This document shows, piece after piece, positions 38,123 to 46,923 of a DNA stretch of 64,000 nucleotides. Source of the stretch: Diphasiastrum complanatum (taxonomy: Eukaryota; Streptophyta; Lycopodiopsida; Lycopodiales; Lycopodiaceae); assembly GCA_029204225.1 (NCBI GenBank), contig CM055092.1:15090059-15154058 (forward strand), in the 5' to 3' direction. Position 1 is the first letter of the stretch. Each line of letters opens with the position of its first letter. The notes under the pieces were generated by a model. That model saw only the letters and a program-made list of their open reading frames with translations. It made no database searches and was not told the origin of the DNA. The position numbers and the translations under genes are program-made.

Positions 38123-41100
38123 TCATAGTATAAACATCTCTCGTATCATGAGTGTCGCGCATCGGGAATCCTCATAAGCTATGAGCGATCGTAAGGTGAC
38201 AGGTGTGTCTCGGAACAAACAGTGGTATCTCCCTCTGATCTCGTAATATACCGGGCACCTAAAGATAAAGTGCTCCTCTGACTCCACCTCCTCTAAAGAG
38301 CATAACTGGCAAATCTGCTCCTCTCTCGGGGTACCCTGGAATCTACCAGTCTCAATAGCCAACTGATGTGATGATACACGGAGCTGTCCCAATGTAAATC
38401 TGAGGTAATGTGATAGTCTCGAGTCCAAATAATGCGGTAAGACCGGGACCCCTGCTATGTCAAGCTCAATAAAATGAGTCTAGTAGTAGCCGGGTTTCAC
38501 CCCAAGCTGTCGCCCCCAAGTGCGGTCGAGATATGCCCGATATAAGATGCGCTTGATATACTGATGAGTACCTGAGGGGAGCTCTGTAATGGAGATACCA
38601 AATGACTCAAGGAGGAAATGGGATGCCTGAGAGAACCACGATAGTCGATAGCCCTGGTCATGAAGAAAGTGTGAGGAGACCAGTGCTGTCTGTGTATATC
38701 TCATATCCTCATCGGGCAGAGCCTGGATTCTCAGAATGTATGTGATAAGCTGGAACGCGGCATATATCTGAATGGGTGGAACGGCAAACTCTGCAAGAAG
38801 GATCTCATGTGGAACCGAGGGCTTCGCCTGAATCATACGGGCTAACATGGTGGTCTGCAATCGTGAAATGCTGGCCCAGTGTGATGAAGGGAGGCCGGTG
38901 CACCATGTCTCTGCTGCATATAAGGCTGTGGGGGTGACAATAGTATCAAAGAGTTTACACTTACTGCGAACATCTCGGATGAGCTTCCTGAAACAGAACA
39001 AAGCTGAACAAGAGAGGAATGCCCCTTCCCAAGACGGGTGGTGGCAGCTTGCCGCATGCTGAAGGTAGGACCAGAGAAGAGTATCCCCAAATAGGTATAA
39101 GAGGAAACTACCTCTAAGGCTTGTCCATCTAAGATGAGCTCCTAGCGCTGCATGAAGGCTCGAGAAGTGTTGAAGACCATAACCTTGGTCTTCGCAGTGT
39201 TCACCCCCAACCCCCATCTGGTACAAAATCCCTGTAAACAATCCAGCTGCCTCTGCAAACCCTCTCTGGTCGGGGATACTAGTACTACATCATCCGCATA
39301 AAGGAGAATAGCAATCAGAATGGTGCCAAGTCTACAGCCACCCCCGCCACACTGTGAGATGACTCGCTCTAACTCATCAATATACAATCCAAAGAGAACC
39401 AGTGAAAGAGAGCACCCCTGTTTCACCCCAATGGTGCTCCAAATGTGATCAGACAAGCCACTGCTATGTCGGAAACATCCCAAGACATTCTCATAAAGAG
39501 CCATCACTGCTAAAACAAAATCTGTGGAGAAACCAAGGTCACGAAGTCTCTGAATGAGCAGGGAGCGTGGTACAGAATCGAAGGCCTTCCTGAAATCTAC
39601 AAAACAACAGTAAACCCTCTCTTTCCTGTACTTAGCTTCCTCGATCAAGGCTCGAAGTGTAAAAATATGGTCAGTGGTAGAATAATGAGATCGGAAACCT
39701 GCCTGCCCCAATGCATGTAATCTCCGAGCTTCCGCCTCTGAACTCACTGCAGACTGGAGTATGGTACCATAGAGCTTCGTGAGAACATGTCCGATCATGA
39801 TAGTGCGGTAATTACCAGGGATCATGGGATCACCATTTTTATGAATAGGGTGGATGATGTTGGTGCACCAGGATGAGGGGAAACCAGAGACAACGGCGGA
39901 ATTGAGGAGAGTGGCTAGTGTGGGAGCAAGGAGGTCGGAAGCATGGGTTAGGAGTTCAGATTCAAGGTCTTCGATATCTCTTGCTTTATGGGACTTCATT
40001 CTCTTGATGGCCGTAAGTACCATGTCAGATGTGAAGAAGGTGAACTCAGAGGGGCGTGGGGAGATAGAGATGGGTGCGTCAATGGGTATGGTATATAGTT
40101 TGGTAGCGTATTCGGTCCATATGCGAAGGTCATCCAGGAGGGGTGGTGGAGCACGAGGGATAAACTCACGCCAAAAGGCGCCTGAAGAGGAACTGAAGAG
40201 AAGATCAACAAGACGCGTTCCTTCGGAGTCATCATATATACGCTTTTTTCGGCGGAGTGTGCGATGGTAAGAGCGCCTGGCGGAGTGGAGGAGATGAGGA
40301 TCGTGAGTGCGGGCATGGGTGACAAGCTGACGAAGAGAGCGACATTCAACATCATACCATGGGGGGTGTGGGGGTCGTATCGATGAGGAGCGGGTGCCTC
40401 TGCTTTTATGGGGTTTAGATGGAAAAGCAAGGGAAGCAGCGGTATGAAGAGAAGTGCTAAGAAAGGCAGCTTGAGTCTCGACTGTACTATCGCGAGGGAA
40501 GGAATGGAGCAATGAGGTTAGGAACTCCTGGTAAACTGGTGTAAAGAGAGAACTGAATGTATACTTGGGTGCCCGTGTAAGCAGGGGGTGTGAGGATGGT
40601 TGGGGAGGTGGGAGGCGGCCGATAGCGAAGGAGAGAAAGGAATGATCAGAGAGAGTGGTGGGAGATACATGAAAATCAGATATGAGAGGTATGGAAGATG
40701 GTGATCCCATGAGATAATCCACAACACTATGTCCACCACTGTGAGGGTGACAAGTATAACTGCCAGATTTTGGCCAACAAGTTAGGCCATTGTAAATGGC
40801 TAACTCATGGGCCTCTCCAAACTGCAATAAATGCTCACCGTAAGGGGTAGTAGGTCCCAAGCTGTCCTCTGAAATCCTGGTAACTCCCATATCATCGCTG
40901 TCAAGGGCATGAACGCGGAGCTGGTCGGTGATGTCATAGAACTCTGACTGTCGTGAAGAGGTTCGGGCATTAAAATCTCCAGTGAGGAGAATATGCCCCC
41001 GCTCTGCGAATCTGATGATATCAGGCGATAAATCAAGGTAGGGTGAACCTATGCCCTCAGCAAAGGACGAAGACTCTGGAGGAAAATAATAGGCCGCCAC

Positions 41101-41483
41101 AAAGAGGTCCCTGTCCAACCCAATATCCTGCCCAGTAATATGAATCCATATATACCGTGCATGCTCGTCGTGTCTGATGAACTCAATGCTCGGATGAAGA
41201 GACTCTCTGTATAAACATGCAACACCTCCGGATCCACAACCGCTAGCTGATCTAGTCTCAAGTCTGTACACGGAATCCCATCTGTATCCTGGAAAAATAG
41301 GTAATCCTCTCTCCTGACTCTCATGAGTCTCCATAAAGAGCAGCAAATCTCTGTCAGTGATGAAATCGATCAAGTCGCCAGCAATGGAGGATGAGTGTAA
41401 ACCATCACAGTTCCATACTCCAATCCGGAGATGGTGTGGGTGGGGCCCCGGGGCACTCCCAAACCCGGGGACCCCAAATCCCT
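38123..41483 (-). pseudogene. LINE-A ORF2: endonuclease, reverse transcriptase, zinc finger
   Basis: The APE-type endonuclease begins near GVWNCDGL (about 41415), with ETHE (about 41333), LTGDFNARTSS (about 40970) and SDHSFLSF (about 40650). RT shows FVDFRKAFDS (about 39590), IGVKQGCSLS and the catalytic LLYADDVVLVS (about 39290). The C-terminal part has QICQLCSLEEVESEEHFIFR with a final C (C-X2-C...H-X4-C, about 38300). Defects are a TAG at 39142-39144, a frameshift near 39000 and a TAG near 38477. No ATG was found between the upstream stop (about 41486) and WNCDGL, so the start is unclear. Confidence 0.9.
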
Positions 41484-41595
41484 AGCACTGGGAGCTGCTA
41501 GGTGCGCTGTCAAGAAAACGCACTCGTCCATCTCGGTAAATGACTCGTCTGCCAGACTCACGGGCTGCCTGAAAGGCCTTACGCCTCTCCTCTAC

Positions 41596-42931
41596 CTAGA
41601 TATATGTGAGGTCATCGTCCATGTAGATAGTGGTACCACGTAGCTTAGCACTGCACCGTATAGCATCTCGACGACTCTCGAGGGAGGTGAAACGAAGAAT
41701 GAGTGTGGCTGCATCTCTAGTGGTCCTCCATGCGGTGTCTAACCCCTCTGTCCTATGCCTGAGAGTGATGTCGAGAAAGCGTTTAGCTTCAGCCAATGCA
41801 TCTTGTGTATCTAGAACTCCACGAACTCTAATATTGTGGGATTTTTGGTCTCGAGATTTCTCTTCCGAGATGGTGGCTGAGATAACTGAGGAGATGGGAG
41901 CGCTGGGTTTGGTGCCCTTTTTCAAAACTGATGCCCAGAAAAGGGCCTCTTTGTGTTGCTTCTCAATCTTGGTTTCTAGCTCCCGTAGCATGTTGGTGGT
42001 GGATTCCGAAGCTGCGGCCTGTTTGATTCCGATGGATTGTTCGAGTGAGGCAACCTTGGACTGCAATAGCTTCTTCTCGTTGACCAAAGAAGTAACCGTT
42101 CCTTTCAGCTGTGAAATTTCATACCGCAAAAATTGGAAATCTGCCTTGAATTGATCAATCTGCCAAGATGAGAAAAGTTCAATTGATTTAGAAGGCGTAT
42201 ACGGAATATTGGCTGTAGACTGTGGTGCCGTGAAGGAGGAAGAGTGAGCAATGGTAGGTGTGGGAAGAATAGGGTCAAAAGACAGAAGAGGAGCTTAATC
42301 AGGGGAGCAGCCATCAGAGAGGGGGGTGAGAGTTGTAGTAGGAGAGGGAGATGGGTCATCAAGGGGGTGAGGTGAAGTGGCAACGAGGGGGGGGGCTGGA
42401 ATGACAATGGGGTGAGGTGAGAGATCAGTGAGGGGGTGAGGTGAGGGGGGTGACAAGGAGGGTTCAGCGAGGAGGATGGGTGAGGGGGTGGCAGCTAGGA
42501 GATCAGGGAGGTCAGCGAGGGGGGGGGATGGAGCAGCAAGGGGGGAAGGGGAAGGAACAGTGAGGGGGTTAGGGGAGGGAGCAGCGAGGGAAGGGGCAGC
42601 GAGGGGGCAAGAAGGAGCATCGAGGGAGGGGGGCAGCGAGGGAAGGAGCAGCAGCAAGGGAAGGGGCAGCAAGGGGGGAAGAAGGAGCAGCGAGGGAAGG
42701 AGCAACAACGAGGGAAGGGGCAGCGAGGGGGGAAGGAGCAGCGAGGAGGTTACAGGAAGGGGCAGCGAGGGAAGGAGAAGGAGAAGGAGCAGCGAGGGAA
42801 GGAGAGGGAGCAGCGAGGGGGTTAGGGGAAGGGGCAGCGAGGGGAGGTGAGTGGTGAGTGAGGGAGGTGAGTGAGGAGGTGGCTGGGGATCGTGCTGATC
42901 TACGAGCAGGGGCGCGAGGAGGAGCTGTCAT
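41596..42931 (-). pseudogene. LINE-A ORF1 (RNA-binding protein)
   Basis: The C-terminal part (42129-41596) has a coiled coil (VTSLVNEKKLLQSKVASLEQ) and an L1-ORF1-like core: NIRVRGV, ATLILRFTSLESRRDAIRC, LRGTTIYMDDDLTY. ORF1 proteins of L1 elements bind the RNA and form trimers. Upstream is a long proline/alanine/serine-rich region encoded by a purine-rich minisatellite. An ATG at 42931 opens MTAPPRAPARRSARSP but in a different frame from the C-terminal part, and a TAA lies at 42295-42297. Confidence 0.7.
42300..42930 (-). repeat. Purine-rich minisatellite coding A-A-P-S repeats
   Basis: The plus strand is built from variants of GAGGGGGCAGCGAGGGAAGG. On the minus strand this codes imperfect L-A-A-P-S-P repeats in the N-terminal part of ORF1. 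Unit lengths vary between about 12 and 30 bases, which explains the frame change inside it. Confidence 0.75.
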
Positions 42932-42945
42932 GGAGCAGCGAGGGA

Positions 42946-42947
<2 letters not shown>

Positions 42948-43025
<78 letters not shown>
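42948..43025. repeat. (GA)n tract between LINE-A and LINE-B
   Basis: About 38 GA units. It is simultaneously the 3' tail of LINE-B and the 5' flank of LINE-A. Confidence 0.97.
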
Positions 43026-43028
<3 letters not shown>

Positions 43029-43052
43029 AGAATTAGAATTATTATTATTAAC

Positions 43053-43082
43053 GTCTTTTTGGTACACAAAGGTACATAAGAC
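43053..43082 (-). other. LINE-B 3'-terminal hairpin
   Basis: Minus strand: outer stem GTCTT/AAGAC, inner stem GTAC/GTAC. It is the same length and position as in LINE-A, with two base pairs changed on both sides. Confidence 0.8.
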
Positions 43083-43219
43083 AAAAGAGAGTACAATCGT
43101 AAGGAGCATTGTCCGTGTACGTACTTATTTACTTAAGAAAGAAAGAAAAACTAGTATATCTATCTCTCTATCTGTGAGGGTACAATGCAAGAGCTTAACC
43201 ACCTGCTCTGCTGAGGAGA

Positions 43220-43468
43220 CTAGCTACGAGCTGACTGAAAGAAATGAGTGATGGTAGTAGTGGAGCGTGCTGCAGGCTGACGAGAAGCACATGAAGACCT
43301 GGTAGTACTAGATCTAGTAGATGCATGTGATACTCTCTGTGTCTTCGGCCTTCGAACGGGAACTTCAAAACCCTCAACTGAAATATCCTCTCTGTCTCGC
43401 TTCTGGAAGAACTGGGTAATATGAGCCTGACTATGATCCATATCTAAGTGCGTAGGTAAAACTGAAGC
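43220..43468 (-). CDS. LINE-B tail frame with PIP-box-like motif
   Basis: In phase with ORF2 after TGA (43469-43471). SQAHITQFFQKR (QAHITQFF at 43406-43429) matches the PIP consensus and occupies exactly the position of SQPQITSFF in LINE-A. A second TTTITHFF lies at 43236-43260 just before the stop. The middle is basic and serine/threonine-rich. Confidence 0.5.
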   Translation of the reverse strand, partial: ASVLPTHLDMDHSQAHITQFFQKRDREDISVEGFEVPVRRPKTQRVSHASTRSSTTRSSCASRQPAARSTTTITHFFQSARS

Positions 43469-43948
43469 TCACAGAGTATACATCTCCCTCAACAGAAGGC
43501 CTATACATCTGGAGTCTGGATACTCGAGGATGGATCTCAGCGTGAGAGGAGTATCTCTGTATAAGCAATGGTATTGCCCTCTAATCTCATAATATATTGG
43601 ACAACGAAAGATGAAATGAGACTCATCCTCCACCTCCTGAAGAGAGCAAAGCTAGCATATCCTCTACGATCTGGGAGTGTCTGTGTATCTACCCATCTCA
43701 ATAGCAAGCTGGTGAGAAGAGACTCGAAGCTGTCCCATATGGTATCTCAGACCAAATGACAGTGGTTGTGCAAGATATGCTAGAAGAATAGGAAGGCCCA
43801 TAGCATCCAGCTGTCCCATACGGTATCTCAGACCAAATGACAGTGGTTGTGCAAGATATGCTGGAAGAATAGGAAGGCCCATAGCATCCAGCTGTAATAG
43901 ATGTGTGCCGTAGAAATGCATCTTGACCCTATCAGGATCAAGCTGTGA

Positions 43949-43953
<5 letters not shown>

Positions 43954-43985
<32 letters not shown>
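43954..43985. repeat. (TA)n tract
   Basis: About 16 TA units bordering the GGTACC-rich cluster. Confidence 0.95.
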
Positions 43986-43989
<4 letters not shown>

Positions 43990-44153
43990 GGTACCGCCGG
44001 TACGGTACCGCCCTGGGATCCGCGGTACCAGGGCGGTAACATAATAAAAATAAATAAATAAATAAATTTGAATTTTTTTTCCCTTTGTTATTTTCACAAC
44101 TTTTTTTTTTTTTTTTTTGGTACCGCCGACCGATACGGTACAACGGTACCAGT
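43986..44153. mobile_element. Partial GGTACC-family MITE
   Basis: It has the same internal order as the copy at 44574-44801 (GGTACC palindromes, AT-rich core, poly-T, GGTACC) but lacks the CATAG ends on both sides. Confidence 0.6.
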
Positions 44154-44167
44154 ATATACATATATAT

Positions 44168-44409
44168 CATAGGTCCCGCGGTACCCGATACCGCGGATCC
44201 CGGTACCGCGGGATCATACTGGTACTGCGGTACCGTACCGGTCCCGCAATACCAAAAAAAAAAAAAAATATTTTTTACGAAAATAACACGGGAAAACAAT
44301 TTTAATTTTAATTTTTTATTACGGTACCGCCCTAGTACCGCGCATCCCAGGGCGGTACCGTACCGGCGGTACCACTGTTATGGTACCGGCGGTACCACAG
44401 GGCACTATG
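44168..44409 (+). mobile_element. GGTACC-family MITE, complete (242 bp)
   Basis: It begins CATAGGTCCCGCGGTACC and ends GGTACCACAGGGCACTATG, between (TA)n stretches. Both termini match those of the hAT at 44812-50232 in the same orientation. It carries many self-complementary GGTACC motifs and an A-rich core, with no coding capacity. Confidence 0.8.
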
Positions 44410-44453
44410 ATACATACATATATATATATACATATATATATATATATGTACCA

Positions 44454-44567
44454 TAACAGCGGTACCACAGGGCGGTACCGTACCGGCGGTACCACTGTTA
44501 TGGTACTGGCGGTACCATAACAGCCATAACTGGCGGTACCATAACAGCGGTACCACAGGGCACTATG
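44454..44567 (+). mobile_element. GGTACC-family MITE, right end only
   Basis: It ends GGTACCACAGGGCACTATG like the complete copy. The left part is missing and replaced by a (TA)n tract. Confidence 0.65.
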
Positions 44568-44573
44568 ATATAT

Positions 44574-44801
44574 CATAGTGCCTTGTGGTACCGCTGGTAC
44601 CATAACAGTGGTACCGCCCTGGGATCCGTGCTACCAGGGCGGTACCATAATAAAAAAAAATTTAAATTTTTTTCCCGTGTTATTTTCGTAAAAAGAAAAT
44701 AATTTTTTTTTTTTTGGTACTGCGGGACCGGTACAGTACCGGGGTACCAGTATGGTCCCGTGGTATCGGGATCCGCGGTACCCGGTACCGCGGGCCCTAT
44801 G
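44574..44801 (-). mobile_element. GGTACC-family MITE, complete, inverted (228 bp)
   Basis: It starts CATAGTGCC and ends GGCCCTATG. It is the reverse complement of 44168-44409 over its full length, with substitutions. It meets the end at 44567 head to head across a few TA bases, creating a perfect 24-bp palindrome at 44560-44583 or close to it. Confidence 0.8.
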
Positions 44802-46394
44802 ATATATATATCATAGGTTCCACGGTACTGGGTACCGCGGTACCACAATATATTATATTATTTAATATTTAATATTTTTTGAAATTTTTTTTTACCTAAA
44901 CCTACCCGCCCCCCTTGCATTCCATCTGAAATTTTTTTTTGCGCCCTCCTCCGCCACCATCACTGTTGTTTTGCCTATCTGCCTTCGATCCGTTGCGTCG
45001 CCCTTCGCCCACACAACGCCCTGCCCTGCATAGACTTGCTTCGCCCATTCTCAGCGTCTCTCGAAACAGTGAACCCTGCTGTTTTTTTTCCAGCAATCCA
45101 TCCTTCCATCTCCAGCTTCATCTGCATTTTTTCCCTAGTTTTCTCCATCGCAATGGTGCATTCCGACCTTTCCGGGTTGTGGGACGAGGTAGACATTGTC
45201 AGGCGGGTTGTCGACAAGTCCACGCGCCAAAAATGGTGGCACCTTAAATGCTGCCCCTTGTGGCAGCATGTCCGTCCCCGACAGGCAGCGACTACTGGAC
45301 ACCTATGGGCCATGTCTTGTGGCGGGGGAGAACACCATTTCGGAGGGCGTTCTCCGGTTTTGCACCGCTCCTTATGTGGCAAACCTAGAGTTGCTGCCTG
45401 CTTGGCCGGCACGCACGAGAAGAGGGAGTGCATCCTCGTCCCGTCCCATTGCCCCTCATTTCCCTCAGAACACCAGTCCTGTTGCTCGCACGCCCCCAGT
45501 TTACCATTTTTTTCATGGATTCTCCGCCACCCGAGCAGGCCCAGGATGCTACTGACGAGGCCTTCGAGGATGTGGATGAGATCCCTTCTTCTTTCCACAT
45601 GTTTAGAGATAGGGTCGAGTCCTTGTCCAGAGAGATGGAGCCTCTACGCCGCCACTGGGCCACATATGGATGTAGCATCATGTCCGATGGCTGGACTGAT
45701 GTCAGGAGGAGGCCGAATGGGTACACAGTTTTTGACAGCCGTGGTTTGCAGTAGAGGGGGGAGAGTCATATCTGCAGATTTCATGTACGACGTCATTAGG
45801 TCTTCCATCCTGTCCATAGGCCCCCAGCAAGTCGTTACGGTGGTGACGGACAATGCCACCAACTGCGTTCAGATGGGTGTCCTGCTAGAGAGAGAGTTCC
45901 CTCACATCGTCCATACCCCCTGTGCAGCGCACGACATAGACCTTTTGATGGGGGGAATAGGTGCACTTTCCTAGGTTAGAGCCATCGTCCGCGAGGCCCT
46001 CTTCCTGGTGACTTTTGTCGCCCGGAAGAGGCATGTTCTTGCCATGTTCCGGGTGTTCAGCCATTTGGACCTCCGTAAGCCAGCCCCCACACGCTTTTCA
46101 TTCGACCTGGTGGTCATCGACCGTCTGATTAGGTGCAGGGCACAGCTTCTACAAATGGTTGCCAGTGATCTTTGGCGTGCCAGTACGTTTCAGCACACGG
46201 AGGATGGGGAGCACTTTTCTTCCACGATGAGGGGAGACCAGTTCTGGAGGGATGCACAGACATTGTTAGGACTGCTTCGACAACTCTACATTGTGCTCCG
46301 CATGGCTGACGGCGAGGGGTCCACACTTGGACTGCTGAGAGGTCATGGACCAGATCGGACAGTTCCTGCAGCTGCCCATCTTGCAGCCAGAGAG

Positions 46395-46488
46395 GTAAGC
46401 GAAATTGTTCTTTATCTTTTCAGTGTTTGCCAGTTTGTTTTTATGTCGATGTTAAGTATTTTCAAAAATTTGCTTCGTCTTCGTGCAG
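46395..46488 (+). other. Intron in hAT-1 transposase
   Basis: The donor GTAAGC and acceptor TCGTGCAG are canonical. Joining the flanks gives ...LQPER-MTELRF... in the frame with the conserved hAT residues. Confidence 0.75.
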
Positions 46489-46833
46489 GATGACGGAGCT
46501 GAGGTTCATCTGGGAGACGCGGTGGAACTACTTTCACAGGAGTATCCACAGCGTTGCACACATTTTGCATCTCCTCTTCCTCTCTCCGACACAGATATCA
46601 GACAGGGAGCTCGAGGCGGATTGGCTTGAGTACATCTACAGGGTGGGTCCACACATTGGCTTGGATCCTATCAGACTCATGGAGGAGTTAGCTGCATTTC
46701 GTTTCGGCATGGGCACGTTCGGTCACCCGGCTGCTCAGGATCCAGAGAGAGGCAGCTCCCCATTACCTGGTGGACCATGTTCGGTAGCACCTATCCCTCC
46801 ATACAACGTCTTGCACTGCGTGTCCTTTCTTAG

Positions 46834-46923
46834 GTATGCATCTCATTTCATCCTCCCTTGCTATATTTCGTTGACGTTCCACCCGTGCACATGTGCTGAA
46901 GCATTTCATTGCACGTACCACAG
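46834..46923 (+). other. Second intron in hAT-1 transposase
   Basis: GTATGC ... CCACAG joins the segment ending ...LALRVLS to DCAASVCERNWS, as expected for the hAT C-terminal dimerisation domain. The last exon codon before the donor is TAG, where the family has Gln, so a CAG to TAG change is likely. Confidence 0.7.

Larger units (their letters stand above)
37596..42947 (-). mobile_element. LINE-A: near full-length L1-like non-LTR retrotransposon
   Basis: On the minus strand it has ORF1 (coiled coil plus RRM-like core), ORF2 (endonuclease, RT, zinc finger), a short conserved tail frame, a 150-bp 3' UTR, a terminal hairpin and ATTAATAA followed by TTTC units. (GA)n tracts lie at both outer borders (42948-43025 and 37514-37595). 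At least two stops and one frameshift damage ORF2, and ORF1 has one stop and a frame change. Confidence 0.88.
43026..43953 (-). mobile_element. LINE-B: 5'-truncated relative of LINE-A
   Basis: It retains only the ORF2 C-terminus: GQLRVSSHQLAIEMGR, then a broken zinc finger and SLQEVEDESHFIFRCPIYYE (about 43630-43590), REMYTL, TGA, and the tail frame with QAHITQFF (43406-43429). The 3' UTR, hairpin (43053-43082), GTTAATAATAATAATTC and (GA)n follow. About 82 bp near 43737-43900 are tandemly duplicated. Its 5' end is cut at a (TA)n tract. Truncation at the 5' side is typical for LINEs. Confidence 0.85.

Noticed and set aside
39854-40270. Plus-strand frame of 138 codons inside LINE ORF2
   Set aside because: Shadow of the endonuclease/RT coding strand.
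42476-42850. Plus-strand Gly/Arg/Ser-rich open frame
   Set aside because: It is the reverse shadow of the ORF1 minisatellite on the minus strand.
44975-45726. Minus-strand open frames of 100-200 codons opposite the hAT-1 transposase start
   Set aside because: They have no domain, and the conserved hAT residues are on the plus strand in this interval.
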